64,000 nt of DNA from positions 62,001-126,000 of the forward strand of contig JANQOA010000183.1 in NCBI GenBank assembly GCA_028279305.1, given 5' to 3'. Each line of letters starts with the position of its first letter. Position 1 is the first letter of the stretch. The notes beneath the pieces were generated by a model. The model was not told the origin of the DNA, made no database searches, and saw only the letters and a program-made list of their open reading frames with translations. Source of the DNA: Pseudomonadales bacterium (GTDB lineage Bacteria > Pseudomonadota > Gammaproteobacteria > Pseudomonadales > Azotimanducaceae). Position numbers and translations under genes: made by a program. Of the stretch, positions 1 through 9,199 are shown one piece after another.

Positions 1-2933
1 AGTACAACCGTTAGGATGGGTGCGGTCATTCCGCCGGCGGTAACAAACAGGCGCGCGAAACGCCGCACGGTAGCGGTCTTCTCACTGTCGGGGCCAACCA
101 TAAAGCCGGGGGTGTCGCAAAGTGAAATGAGGGGCAAGCCGAATGCATCGCAAAGCTGCATAAAGCGGGCAGCCTTGTCCGCGGCTGGCCCGTCGATAGC
201 GCCGCTCAAGTGTTTGGGGTTATTGGCTAAAACGCCTATGGGTTGCCCTGCTAAACGCGCCAAGCTGGTGATGATGCCATGGCCGAATCCGGCTCGCAGT
301 TCAAGTACACTGTCTCTGTCCACAAGTGTTTTAACGATCTGGCGCACGTCATAAACACGCAGCCGGTTTTCCGGAAGGAGCGAGCGCAACAGACGTTGAT
401 CCGCCGCCTGGGCCTGATCGGTTTTGCCTTGAAAGTAGGACAGATAGCGTTTCGCCACAGCCACCGCGGCTGCTTCGTCGTCTACAACCAGGTCGATGAC
501 GCCGTTTGGTTCCTGCATCGACACGGGGCCGACTTCGTCTGCTTGTACTTTGCCCAGGCCGCCACCCTCAATCATGGCAGGACCGCCCATGCCGATGGAG
601 GAATTGCGCGTAGCAATGATTACGTCGCAACATCCAAGCAACGCGGCGTTACCGGCAAAACACCGGCCGGAATTGATCCCTACGAGCGGAACGCTTCCGC
701 TTAGCTCGGCAAATCGTCGGAAGGTGGTGATGTCCAGACCGGCCACACCGTTTGCGTCTACGTCGCCTGGCCGTCCACCGCCGCCTTCGCTGAACAACAC
801 CACCGGTAAGCCTGCCCGTTGGGCTACTTCGAGCATGCGGTCGGTCTTGTGATGATTGACGGTGCCTTGCGTGCCGGCGAGCACCGTGTAGTCATAAGCG
901 AGAACGGCGCAACGCGATCTGCTGCCGTCGAATTGTTCCCCGTTAACGGAACCCACTCCGGTGATAATGCCGTCGGCCGGGGTATTGCGGATTAGATCCT
1001 CTTCGCTGCGGCGACTCCGTTGCGCGGCCACAGCCAGGCCGCCGTATTCTGAAAACGAATCTGTATCGAACAGATCCTCTATATTTTCCCGGGCGGTACG
1101 CTGACCATTTGCGTGGCGCCTGGCCACGGCGTCAGGGCGGGCGTGATCATGCAGCCATTCGCGCCGTTCCAGCAGTTTGGTCAGCGCCGGCGGCATGGCG
1201 TCGGGGTCGGCCGTCTGGTCTTCGATTGTTTGTTCTGCGGGCTCGACAGCCGTTTCGATCGATACCAGGGGCTGGTCCAACGTAACCAGGTCGTCGGCAA
1301 GGACGTAGACGCTTGTCACGGTTCCGGCACACGGACTGGTGATGGGGTATTCCATCTTCATCGCGTCGAGCACCAATAAGGTTTGTCCCGCCAGTACTGG
1401 CGCCCCCTCCGTCACGGCAACTTCAACTACCGTCCCTTGCAATTCCGAGGTTACTGTTGCCATACCATCATCATTCACAGGGTTGGGTGATGCAGATGTG
1501 TCTGAAGCCGTTGCCGCGCGCAGTTCGTCCCAGCGATCGTCTACGAAACGGGTGTACAGATTGCCCAAAGTCAGTTCCGGGTGCTCGAGTAGAACCTGCA
1601 AGAACCGTCCGTTGTGTTCAACACCAGTCAATTCCAGTTGCTTGAGGGCACGTATTGCCTTACGCCGCAATGCGGTCAGGTCGTCAGCGGGCACGCTGAC
1701 AATGAGCTTTGCAATCAGGCTGTCGTAACCCGCCGGTAACGGGTAGCCAATGTAGCCGCCGCTATCCAATCGTATACCGGCGCCACTCGGCCATGTGTAA
1801 CGCTCGATGGTGCCAATGCTGGGGATGACTCGGCCATCAGGGCCGGGGCGCTCCAGATTGATACGCATCTGCATAGATAACGCGGAAGGATTCAGTTTGT
1901 CCTGAGTCAGGCCAATCGCTTGCAGTTTGGCGCCGGCCGCAATGTGCAGCTGTGCCTGGACCAGGTCAATCCCATAAGCTTCTTCCGTGATGGTGTGCTC
2001 AACCTGGATTCTGGGATTGGCTTCGAGAAAGTAGAAAGCCGGATCCTGATCTTGAATCTCCGGCGACCAGGTTTCGACGAGAAATTCGAAGGTCCCGGCA
2101 TTGGTGTAGCCCGCGTGCCGGGCAATGTTTACCGCCGCATCGAGCAGCCGTTGACGAACGGCAGGCGGCAGATCCGGGCATGGCGCCAGTTCGATGATCT
2201 TCTGATTACGGCGCTGTAGTGAGCAATCCCGCTCGCCCACGTGCACTACCGAACCGCTATGATCGGCCAGAATCTGTACTTCGATATGACGCACTGAATC
2301 GAGTAGAACTTCCACTTGTAGTGCATCTTCTCCAAAGGCTTTTTGTGCCTCCGAACGGCAGCTGTTGTAGGCCTGCTCCAGGTCATCAACCGCACGCACG
2401 ATGCGCATGCCGCGGCCGCCACCGCCTGCAACGGCTTTGAGCACCACCGCTTGCCCTCCCTGCGCAGCAAAAAAGCCTTCTGCCTGGGCCAGGGTGATGG
2501 GCGCGGCTTCAGCCGGAACGACGGGTACGCCACATTCGAGCGCAACCTGCCGTGCTCGGGATTTGTGACCAAACAGCCGCAGTACTTCGGCACTTGGTCC
2601 AACGAAGATAAGGCCTGCCTGCGCACAGGCGTCTGCAAAATCCGGATTTTCCGATAGGAAACCGTAACCCGGGTGTACCGCATCACAGCCATGGTCCAAC
2701 GCTGCCTGCACGATCGCGGCTACATCAAGATAGGCCTTCACACCGTTCCCGGGAAGACGGACGGCGCTATCGCAGCGTTGTATATGCAGCGAAGCTTCAT
2801 CGTCAGGTGAATAGACCGCGATGCTGCTAATGTTGAGTGCATTGGCTGCGTCGGCAATACGCACGGCGATTTCTCCGCGGTTGGCAATCAGCAGTGTTCT
2901 GATGGGCATACCAACGTCGTCGTCCGCACGCAT
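1..2933 (-). CDS. single-chain biotin-dependent acyl-CoA carboxylase (BC-BCCP-CT), 3' end outside window
   Basis: The reading frame is open from 2933 to the left edge, giving about 977 residues without a stop. A biotin carboxylase domain comes first: MPIRTLLIANRGEIAVRI begins at residue 9, the ATP-grasp glycine loop GGGGRGMR is near residue 168, and EANPRIQVEH is near 305. A biotinyl domain follows, with LDAMKMEYPI; the biotinylated Lys is about residue 526. A carboxyltransferase domain fills the rest, with SSIGMGGPAM and a C-terminal half reaching the edge. This order in one chain resembles the long-chain acyl-CoA carboxylase (LCC) type rather than separate AccABCD or PccAB subunits. The start at 2933 overlaps the ligase stop as TAATG, so translation is probably coupled; Met at 2909 is the alternative. 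The substrate is unknown; its partner ligase suggests a medium or large acyl-CoA. Confidence 0.9.
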   Translation of the reverse strand, partial: MRADDDVGMPIRTLLIANRGEIAVRIADAANALNISSIAVYSPDDEASLHIQRCDSAVRLPGNGVKAYLDVAAIVQAALDHGCDAVHPGYGFLSENPDFADACAQAGLIFVGPSAEVLRLFGHKSRARQVALECGVPVVPAEAAPITLAQAEGFFAAQGGQAVVLKAVAGGGGRGMRIVRAVDDLEQAYNSCRSEAQKAFGEDALQVEVLLDSVRHIEVQILADHSGSVVHVGERDCSLQRRNQKIIELAPCPDLPPAVRQRLLDAAVNIARHAGYTNAGTFEFLVETWSPEIQDQDPAFYFLEANPRIQVEHTITEEAYGIDLVQAQLHIAAGAKLQAIGLTQDKLNPSALSMQMRINLERPGPDGRVIPSIGTIERYTWPSGAGIRLDSGGYIGYPLPAGYDSLIAKLIVSVPADDLTALRRKAIRALKQLELTGVEHNGRFLQVLLEHPELTLGNLYTRFVDDRWDELRAATASDTSASPNPVNDDGMATVTSELQGTVVEVAVTEGAPVLAGQTLLVLDAMKMEYPITSPCAGTVTSVYVLADDLVTLDQPLVSIETAVEPAEQTIEDQTADPDAMPPALTKLLERREWLHDHARPDAVARRHANGQRTARENIEDLFDTDSFSEYGGLAVAAQRSRRSEEDLIRNTPADGIITGVGSVNGEQFDGSRSRCAVLAYDYTVLAGTQGTVNHHKTDRMLEVAQRAGLPVVLFSEGGGGRPGDVDANGVAGLDITTFRRFAELSGSVPLVGINSGRCFAGNAALLGCCDVIIATRNSSIGMGGPAMIEGGGLGKVQADEVGPVSMQEPNGVIDLVVDDEAAAVAVAKRYLSYFQGKTDQAQAADQRLLRSLLPENRLRVYDVRQIVKTLVDRDSVLELRAGFGHGIITSLARLAGQPIGVLANNPKHLSGAIDGPAADKAARFMQLCDAFGLPLISLCDTPGFMVGPDSEKTATVRRFARLFVTAGGMTAPILTVV

Positions 2934-4525
2934 TAAGCTTCTGCTGTTTGCATGGCCGCTTCGAACAGCGAGCGCGCTGTGGGATAGTCGGCTTTACCGC
3001 TTGGTCCGCGCGGAACAGTTGGCAGAATGTGGATGCGCCGCGGTGTTTTGTAAGCCGCCAGCCGGGTCCGCACATAATTTATCAGGGTGTCGGCATCAAC
3101 GGGATTGCGCAGCGAGACAACGCCTTCCACGGTCTGGCCGAAGCGGGCGTTGTCCACACCAAAAATCAGAGCGTCCTGAACATCGGGGTGCGCCTTTAGC
3201 GTTTCCTCAACCTCTTCGGGATACACCTTCTCACCGGCTGTGTTTATACAGTTGTTACCTCGGCCGAGAAGCCTGATGGAGCCATCCTGCTCAACCAGTG
3301 CGTGGTCGCCGCCGATCACGTGGCGCACGCCGTGAATTGTCACGTACGTTTGAGCGGTGCGTTCGGGATCCTTATAGTAGCCCAGCGGCAGTGCACCCGA
3401 TTTGGCCAGCACCCCGATCTCGCCGGAGCCGGGTTGGATTGGCGTGAGCGTTTCCGGGTGCAATACAACCGCCCCGGTCAGATTGAACCGTGCTTCCGCA
3501 GGCTCCACGCCGCGCGTGGTGATTGAAGAAGCAAACCCGGTGGACTCGCTGGCGCCCAGGCCGTCAATCAATTGCGCATCCGGCATATGCTTGAGCAACC
3601 CCTTTTTTACCTCCGGACTCCACATCATGCCGCTTGAGACCACAGCCCGGACATGGGTCAGGTTATGCTGATGGGCGTTGCTGTCCAGGACATCGAGCAG
3701 CGGTCTGGCGAAAGCGTCACCGACGATCACAAAGCCATCGCATCCAAGTTGTTGCAGCTCGCCGGCCAATTGCGCGGCATCAAACGAAGTGCGTCCGGTA
3801 AGGGCTACGCTACCTCCCATGAATAGGATTCCCAGGGCACTGATCAGCCCGGTACCGTGCATGAGAGGCGGTGCAATGTAGAAGCAATAGCGACCTTGCC
3901 CGGATCGGATTTGCTCCGCTAACGTTTTCAATGTGGTTGGAGGCGGCCTGCCCGGTAGCGCCATGCCTGGCAACTGTGCTTCCCAGAGTGCTCCGCAGGT
4001 CCACATCACAGCCTTGGGCATTCCGGTGGTGCCGCCGGTGTATATGAGAAAGAGATCGTCGCTGTCGCGCGTAAGTTCGAGCGGTCGATCATCCCCTGCG
4101 TAGACCTCCGTGAGCGTTGTGGTGCCGGCCACGTCACCGCGAACGACCAGTTTTAACGCCAGGCCGTCAGCATGTTGGGTCTTGCCGACCACGGTCGCGA
4201 ATTCCGCATCGAAGATCAACGCTTCGCAGTCCGCGTTATCCAGCAGGTAATCAACTTCGCTCTCACCATAACGGTAGTTGATGTTGAACGAACACAGTCT
4301 TGCCTTCAGACAGGCTGCAAAAGCGATTAAGTAGTCGGGTCCGTTGCGTAGATAAAGGCCCACTTTGGATTGCTCACCCAATCCAGCATCCAACAAACGG
4401 CGGGCCAGCGCATTGGCCCGGTTGTCGAAAGTCTGCCAGGTTACAACTTCGCCATCGCAAACGATGGCGGGTGCGTCAGCTTCAATATGAGTTGCGACCG
4501 TTTCGAGCACATCTGCCAGATTCAC
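2933..4525 (-). CDS. FadD19-like acyl-CoA ligase
   Basis: This is an adenylate-forming ligase that would activate a carboxylic acid to its CoA thioester with ATP. About 530 residues: P-loop YTGGTTGMPKAVMW at 162-175, FNINYRY near 80, hinge LLGRGNNCINTAGEKVYPEE in the C-terminal third, and the adenylation Lys in GPSGKADY near 511. These motifs match the FadD19/FadD17 group, whose known members activate sterol side-chain acids. I chose a GTG start at 4525: AAGGA lies about 9 bases upstream and the N-terminus then aligns with the two paralogs in this window. Longer starts (ATG 4570, or 4711) are possible, but the one at 4711 would overlap the upstream ligase gene. It is coupled to the carboxylase downstream by TAATG. 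Confidence 0.88.
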   Translation of the reverse strand: MNLADVLETVATHIEADAPAIVCDGEVVTWQTFDNRANALARRLLDAGLGEQSKVGLYLRNGPDYLIAFAACLKARLCSFNINYRYGESEVDYLLDNADCEALIFDAEFATVVGKTQHADGLALKLVVRGDVAGTTTLTEVYAGDDRPLELTRDSDDLFLIYTGGTTGMPKAVMWTCGALWEAQLPGMALPGRPPPTTLKTLAEQIRSGQGRYCFYIAPPLMHGTGLISALGILFMGGSVALTGRTSFDAAQLAGELQQLGCDGFVIVGDAFARPLLDVLDSNAHQHNLTHVRAVVSSGMMWSPEVKKGLLKHMPDAQLIDGLGASESTGFASSITTRGVEPAEARFNLTGAVVLHPETLTPIQPGSGEIGVLAKSGALPLGYYKDPERTAQTYVTIHGVRHVIGGDHALVEQDGSIRLLGRGNNCINTAGEKVYPEEVEETLKAHPDVQDALIFGVDNARFGQTVEGVVSLRNPVDADTLINYVRTRLAAYKTPRRIHILPTVPRGPSGKADYPTARSLFEAAMQTAEA

Positions 4526-4649
4526 GGTTAGCGATTCCTTTTCGTTCCTCGCGGTAAGACGTAACACCATAGGGCGCGGGTAGCCTTGTCTCCATGAATA
4601 GCCGGCCAACCGGGTTAGCAAATTCGGTCGATTGTGCTCGGTTGATTTG

Positions 4650-6110
4650 TCAGCGTGCTGTGTCGACGCGGTCTGCCCGCAAGGCTGAACGGCGTAACTT
4701 GCCGGCATCATTTCTCAGTGTTTCGTTCGTGAATTCAAGTGATCGCGGGATTTTGTATCTAACCAGCCTTTCGCGCAGGTGAGTCAAGATGTCTTCCTCG
4801 GATAGTGTGGAACCTCCGCTGTCGACAATTGCGTGGACCACATTACCGAGATCGTCGTGTGGAAGTCCGATGACCGCACAGGATCGGACGCCGGGGACCA
4901 TTTCAATGGCAGCCTCTATCTCAGCTGGGTAGATGTTGGCGCCGCCGCTGACAATCATGTCTGTCTTGCGATCTGAAATGTAGAGGTAGCCCTGTTCGTC
5001 AAGGTAGCCAAGATCGCCTAGACTTTCCCATCTGTTTTCCAATCTTGAAGCCTCAGCGCCAATGTACCTGTAAGTCTGCCGATTGGGATCCACGGGCCGG
5101 AGATATATCTCTCCAATTTCACCTGGCGGCAGCGTAGTACCCTCTTTGCCGACGACTTTAACTTCCGACACCTCTGTGGGTTTCCCGACCGAACCGCGAT
5201 GATCGAGCCACTCAGTACCCGATATCTGGGTAGTCGCTTGTCCCTCGGTACCGCCATAGAGTTCCCATATAACATCGCCACCGAACCAATCGATAAAGTG
5301 TTGCTTCAGCCAACCGGGGCAGGGAGCCGCCATATGCCAGATGTTCCGTATAGATGAGAGATCGTATTGCTTACGCGTTGCTTCAGGCAGATTCCAGATG
5401 CGGTGCATCATGGTTGGCACCAGGTAGAGCAAGTCGGCTCTATGTTTCTCGATCTGCATTAGCGTCTCTTCCGCATCGAACTTCTCCGTGATGCAGACAT
5501 GATTTCCCAGGAAGAGGCCCCAGAAGGCATAAGCGAAAGGGCCATTGTGGTACAGGGGACCGGGCACAAGGACTGAACCTCGCGGCATGAGTCCAATTGC
5601 ACCGGCGTCAGGGTCTGTGACTGCCGGATCGGTTGAGACGATCAGTTTCGGCCGTCCAGTGCTACCACCGGACGTCATGGCCTTCCAGCGGGTTGCAGAC
5701 GCGATGGGCAGGGGGGCGGAGTCCAGTGTCCGATGGGGTGCAAAATCGACTGGCAGGCATGGGATCGAGGAGATTTCCTCGCCTGCAAAGCCAAGGACGA
5801 GTTTTGGCTTGGCAAGCTCGATGATCTGGTTTCGTTCGTACACCGGGAGCGCGCTGGAGACTGGTAGGGGGGTCGCGCCAAGTTTCCATACGGCAAAGGT
5901 TGAGACAATAAACTCGATGCTGTTGGGAAGGCCAATGGTGACAAAGTCGTCCTGCGACACACCGGCCTCTGTGAAAGACCTGGCGAGCTGATTGGAGCGC
6001 TCTTCGAGTTGCCGCCACGTCGCTGTTTGCTCGCCAATTGTAACCGCGACGTTGTCACCAAGTTCTTCCAGCCAGTGTGCAAGTACCCGCGATATCGAAA
6101 TTTCGGCCAT
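4650..6110 (-). CDS. bile-acid-CoA-ligase-like AMP-dependent ligase
   Basis: A 486-residue adenylate-forming enzyme, shorter than and different from the FadD19-like paralogs nearby. The P-loop is TSGGSTGRPKLI at 146-157, followed by ELYGGTEGQ, the SLGDLGYLDEQGYLYISDRK hinge block, and NDAGKLRR with the catalytic Lys about 15 residues from the C-terminus. The SGGSTGxPKLI form of the loop is the one I associate with bacterial bile-acid-CoA ligases (BaiB-like); that link is from family knowledge, not a search. It lies upstream of, and on the same strand as, the FadD19-like ligase and carboxylase, so all three probably form one operon. The gene stands divergent from the secreted esterase at 6375, with 264 bases between that probably hold both promoters. 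Confidence 0.82.
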   Translation of the reverse strand: MAEISISRVLAHWLEELGDNVAVTIGEQTATWRQLEERSNQLARSFTEAGVSQDDFVTIGLPNSIEFIVSTFAVWKLGATPLPVSSALPVYERNQIIELAKPKLVLGFAGEEISSIPCLPVDFAPHRTLDSAPLPIASATRWKAMTSGGSTGRPKLIVSTDPAVTDPDAGAIGLMPRGSVLVPGPLYHNGPFAYAFWGLFLGNHVCITEKFDAEETLMQIEKHRADLLYLVPTMMHRIWNLPEATRKQYDLSSIRNIWHMAAPCPGWLKQHFIDWFGGDVIWELYGGTEGQATTQISGTEWLDHRGSVGKPTEVSEVKVVGKEGTTLPPGEIGEIYLRPVDPNRQTYRYIGAEASRLENRWESLGDLGYLDEQGYLYISDRKTDMIVSGGANIYPAEIEAAIEMVPGVRSCAVIGLPHDDLGNVVHAIVDSGGSTLSEEDILTHLRERLVRYKIPRSLEFTNETLRNDAGKLRRSALRADRVDTAR

Positions 6111-6374
6111 GTTTAACGGTGCGTTTGATGAAGCCAGGCAGAGTATAGGGGCCGCCGTTTGCCCGGATCACACAATTGAGGACACATGAGTAAGCATTTG
6201 GGGTCATCCATTTTTCCGGCAAAAATACCTGCTCTTCGAGCACCAGTGCGGCCCGATCATCGATCAACTTCGTGCGTGCAATGTTGGCTTGGGGGCAAGT
6301 TGTCCTGTTTCGCCGCTACTCGTGTCCGCAAATAGTGACTAGCATCGAAAAGACTTATTGGAAGGATTTAACCC

Positions 6375-7547
6375 ATGCAGCAAGCATTCCTTTACCCAGC
6401 CTCAGGCAGACTACGGTTGGTGACATTTCTCGCGGCAATACTGTGTGTGCAACCTGCGCAAGCCTTAGGGAAGGTAGAGTCGCGTGTCCAGTTGCGCGAT
6501 CTCGATTCCTCCGTGATGGAAAAAACTGTCCCCGTGTCGGTGTTAACTCCGGAAGGTGTGGACGTGAAGAAACAATCGCTGCCCCTGGTCATCCAGCTGC
6601 ATGGCGGCGGCAGCAGCCGTAATGAGCTCTTTGGTTATGAGGGCTGGCTGGGTGAGATGTTCGGTGCCGGTATATTGGAGCCGCTGGTGGTCGTCATGTT
6701 CTCTACTGACGCTTTCAGCGGTTTTCTCGGCGACTGGGAAAAGTTCATCATTGATGAACTCCCCGTTTGGATGGCGCAAGAGTACAACACGCGCACCGAC
6801 CGGGAGGGTACGGTCATCACCGGTATCTCGATGGGAGGATTCGGGTCGCTGAAGAGTGCGTTCCGCACTCCTGAGCGTTTTCTTGCGGTTGGCGCACTCG
6901 AAGCGGCAATTGAACCGACCCTGACCAGTCTACCTGCCCGCACGCGTAATTCGTGGAACAGTATGGATCCGAACTTTCTATTGCCGGAGGACAAGCCCAC
7001 GCGGATTGCCCATGACAATGCCGAAGCGATCCGCGCGAGCGGTCTCGAAATCTACCTGGAGGTGGGGGATGAAGATTTCATTAACCTGCACGATGGCAAC
7101 GAGTATCTTCACAGAATTCTCTGGGATCACGATATCCGGCACGAATATCACCTGGTGAGGTGGGCCGACCACACAGGCGCCTCGTTGCAACCTCGCTACA
7201 AGGAGATGATGGCCTTTCTCGGTAAGGCCCTGGCCGGAGGACGCCACGATCCGGTGGAACTGCCGATTACGCGGGAGGAACAGGCAATTCTCGAGCGTAC
7301 TACCGAGCGCATGCAGGCAGGCGAGCGGCCGACCAAAGAGTATGCCGACTACATGGGCGGGCCGCGGGGCCCCACTTTAAATGCGCATTTCTGGAATCCG
7401 CTGCGGGAACTGGCTGATGATCCGGATATGCAACGGGCCTACGCGACTATGCCGCCCACCTCCTTCGAGGCGTACAAAGCGTTTCGGGAGCAACAAGCGA
7501 AGGAAAAGGAGGAAACTGACTCAGACAGACCCGGGACAGGCATGTGA
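6375..7547 (+). CDS. secreted alpha/beta-hydrolase (esterase D / feruloyl-esterase-like)
   Basis: A 390-residue hydrolase with an N-terminal signal peptide: hydrophobic stretch 14-28, likely cleavage after AQA at 30. Oxyanion/entry motif HGGGSSRN begins at 76, the nucleophile elbow GISMGG places Ser at 152, an acidic residue lies in GDEDF near 234, and the catalytic His is in WADHTG near 266. This is the Esterase (PF00756) layout. It would cleave an ester in the periplasm or outside the cell before the released acid is activated by the ligase that follows. Its stop overlaps the GTG of the next gene (GTGA), so the two are translationally coupled. A polar, acidic tail of about 100 residues follows the catalytic core and has no clear domain. 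Substrate unknown. Confidence 0.82.
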   Translation: MQQAFLYPASGRLRLVTFLAAILCVQPAQALGKVESRVQLRDLDSSVMEKTVPVSVLTPEGVDVKKQSLPLVIQLHGGGSSRNELFGYEGWLGEMFGAGILEPLVVVMFSTDAFSGFLGDWEKFIIDELPVWMAQEYNTRTDREGTVITGISMGGFGSLKSAFRTPERFLAVGALEAAIEPTLTSLPARTRNSWNSMDPNFLLPEDKPTRIAHDNAEAIRASGLEIYLEVGDEDFINLHDGNEYLHRILWDHDIRHEYHLVRWADHTGASLQPRYKEMMAFLGKALAGGRHDPVELPITREEQAILERTTERMQAGERPTKEYADYMGGPRGPTLNAHFWNPLRELADDPDMQRAYATMPPTSFEAYKAFREQQAKEKEETDSDRPGTGM

Positions 7548-9199
7548 CGGATCTTCACTTCGCGACCATCTGGGAACACATTACGGATCGCCAGCCCGAG
7601 GCGCCAGCGATCGTCTGTGGCAACATCACCCGCAGTTGGGCAGAGTTTGACCAACGCGCAGCATGTATCGCCGGGTACTTCAACAACACTTCCTCGGGTG
7701 TGGGCGGCAGGATCGGCCTGTACATGCATAACTGCCTCGAGTACCTCGAAGCCCATTACGCGGTACTAAAAGCCCGTGGTGTTCCCATCAACGTCAATTT
7801 TCGCTATCTGGAAGACGAGTTGGTCTATCTGCTCGACAATGCCGACTGCGAAACTCTTGTGTACCACGCTAGCTTCGCACCGCGCATCCAGGCAATCCGC
7901 GAGAGATTGCCCGGTGTTCGTCATTATGTGCGCGTCGATGACGGCAGTGGTCATTCGCTGGTCGGGGACACGGAATTCGAATCGCTGGTAGAGTGCTACG
8001 CGCCGATGCCGCGTATCCATCGCCCGGCTGACGATCTATACATGATCTATACCGGAGGTACTACCGGTATGCCAAAGGGTGTGATGTACGAAATCGGTGC
8101 GTTAACGCGCAGTCTTAACGATGGCGGCTGGGGGATGCTGGCCGGGCGCTTGCCGGGACCGGAGTCACCGGCGGCCATCGCTGAAGCTGCGCAATTGCGA
8201 ACCTCCGCCGGTCGGCAAACCGTATCCTTGGCTGCGGGACCACTTATGCATGGGACCGGAATCCTGGCCGGCAGCATGCTACCGCATCTGACCGGTGCGG
8301 CGGTTGTGGTGATCGACACGCCGGGACTGGATGTTCAGCGTATGCTCAAGGACATACAATCCCATCGAGCGACTCTACTGGTGTTGGCTGGGGATGTGTT
8401 TGCACGGCCCCTGTTGACGGTGTTGGATGAAGCGCAGGCAGAGGCTACACCCTACGATCTTTCATCCGTCGAGGTCGTGCTGTCGGCGGGCGTGATGTGG
8501 TCAAAAGAAGTTAAACAAGGCTTGCTGCGTCACGGCGATATGAGGTTGGTCGACTCGGTCGGGTCCTCCGAAGGATCGATGGTGTCGTCCGTGACAACCC
8601 GTGAGAGTCAACCTGAGACGGCAAGATTCAATCCTTCTCCCACGGTGCGCGTATTCAACGACGCAGACAAAGAGGTGACGCCGGGTTCAGGAGAGATCGG
8701 CAGAATTGCCACGTCCGCCAACCTGCCTATCGGCTACTATAAAGATCCGGAACGCACGGCCCGCACCTTCCGCACGATCAACGGGGTACGCTACAGTTTT
8801 CCGGGCGACCACGCCCGGGTCGAAGCGGATGGCAGCATCACGCTTCTCGGACGCGGCTCAGGTTGCATCAACACCGGTGGTGAGAAGGTCTATCCGGAAG
8901 AGGTGGAAGAAGTGATTAAGCAGAGCCCCCTGGTTGGCGATTGTCTGGTTGTCGGTATGCCCGATGCACTTTATGGGCACCGCGTGGTGGCTGTGGTGTC
9001 TTGCTCATCGGACGGTCATGCGCTTGATGTTGAAACGTTGCAAAGCCGGATTATAACGAGCACGCGACAGCGGATTGCGGGTTACAAAGTGCCAAAAGCT
9101 TTATTTCTGCAGCCGGAGATAAGGCGGCTGCCCAACGGCAAACCGGATTACGCCTGGGCACGGCAGGTCGCAGGTGGGGATACGGCTGAGCTAGACTAA
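7544..9199 (+). CDS. FadD19-like acyl-CoA ligase, second copy
   Basis: A 551-residue paralog of the ligase at 2933-4525. It shows PINVNFRY near 82, P-loop YTGGTTGMPKGVMYE near 167-181, AGDVFARPLL, a GSSE motif, the LLGRGSGCINTGGEKVYPEE hinge and LPNGKPDYAWA with the catalytic Lys near the C-terminus. The GTG start overlaps the esterase stop by four bases, so esterase and ligase probably act in sequence on the same compound. The gene converges with the enoyl-CoA hydratase gene on the other strand and their stop codons overlap by three bases (9196-9199 region). Having two different FadD19-like enzymes within 5 kb suggests two acid chain lengths or two intermediates of one pathway. Confidence 0.88.
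   Translation: MTDLHFATIWEHITDRQPEAPAIVCGNITRSWAEFDQRAACIAGYFNNTSSGVGGRIGLYMHNCLEYLEAHYAVLKARGVPINVNFRYLEDELVYLLDNADCETLVYHASFAPRIQAIRERLPGVRHYVRVDDGSGHSLVGDTEFESLVECYAPMPRIHRPADDLYMIYTGGTTGMPKGVMYEIGALTRSLNDGGWGMLAGRLPGPESPAAIAEAAQLRTSAGRQTVSLAAGPLMHGTGILAGSMLPHLTGAAVVVIDTPGLDVQRMLKDIQSHRATLLVLAGDVFARPLLTVLDEAQAEATPYDLSSVEVVLSAGVMWSKEVKQGLLRHGDMRLVDSVGSSEGSMVSSVTTRESQPETARFNPSPTVRVFNDADKEVTPGSGEIGRIATSANLPIGYYKDPERTARTFRTINGVRYSFPGDHARVEADGSITLLGRGSGCINTGGEKVYPEEVEEVIKQSPLVGDCLVVGMPDALYGHRVVAVVSCSSDGHALDVETLQSRIITSTRQRIAGYKVPKALFLQPEIRRLPNGKPDYAWARQVAGGDTAELD

Noticed and set aside
2246..2692. Open frames on both strands inside the left-edge carboxylase
   Set aside because: The minus-strand carboxylase frame is open from 2933 to position 1 with clear domains; the others have no family pattern and are shadow frames.
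6055..6267. Open frame upstream of the ligase at 4650-6110
   Set aside because: It overlaps the ligase start, has no ribosome site and no recognisable family; it probably lies in the promoter region.
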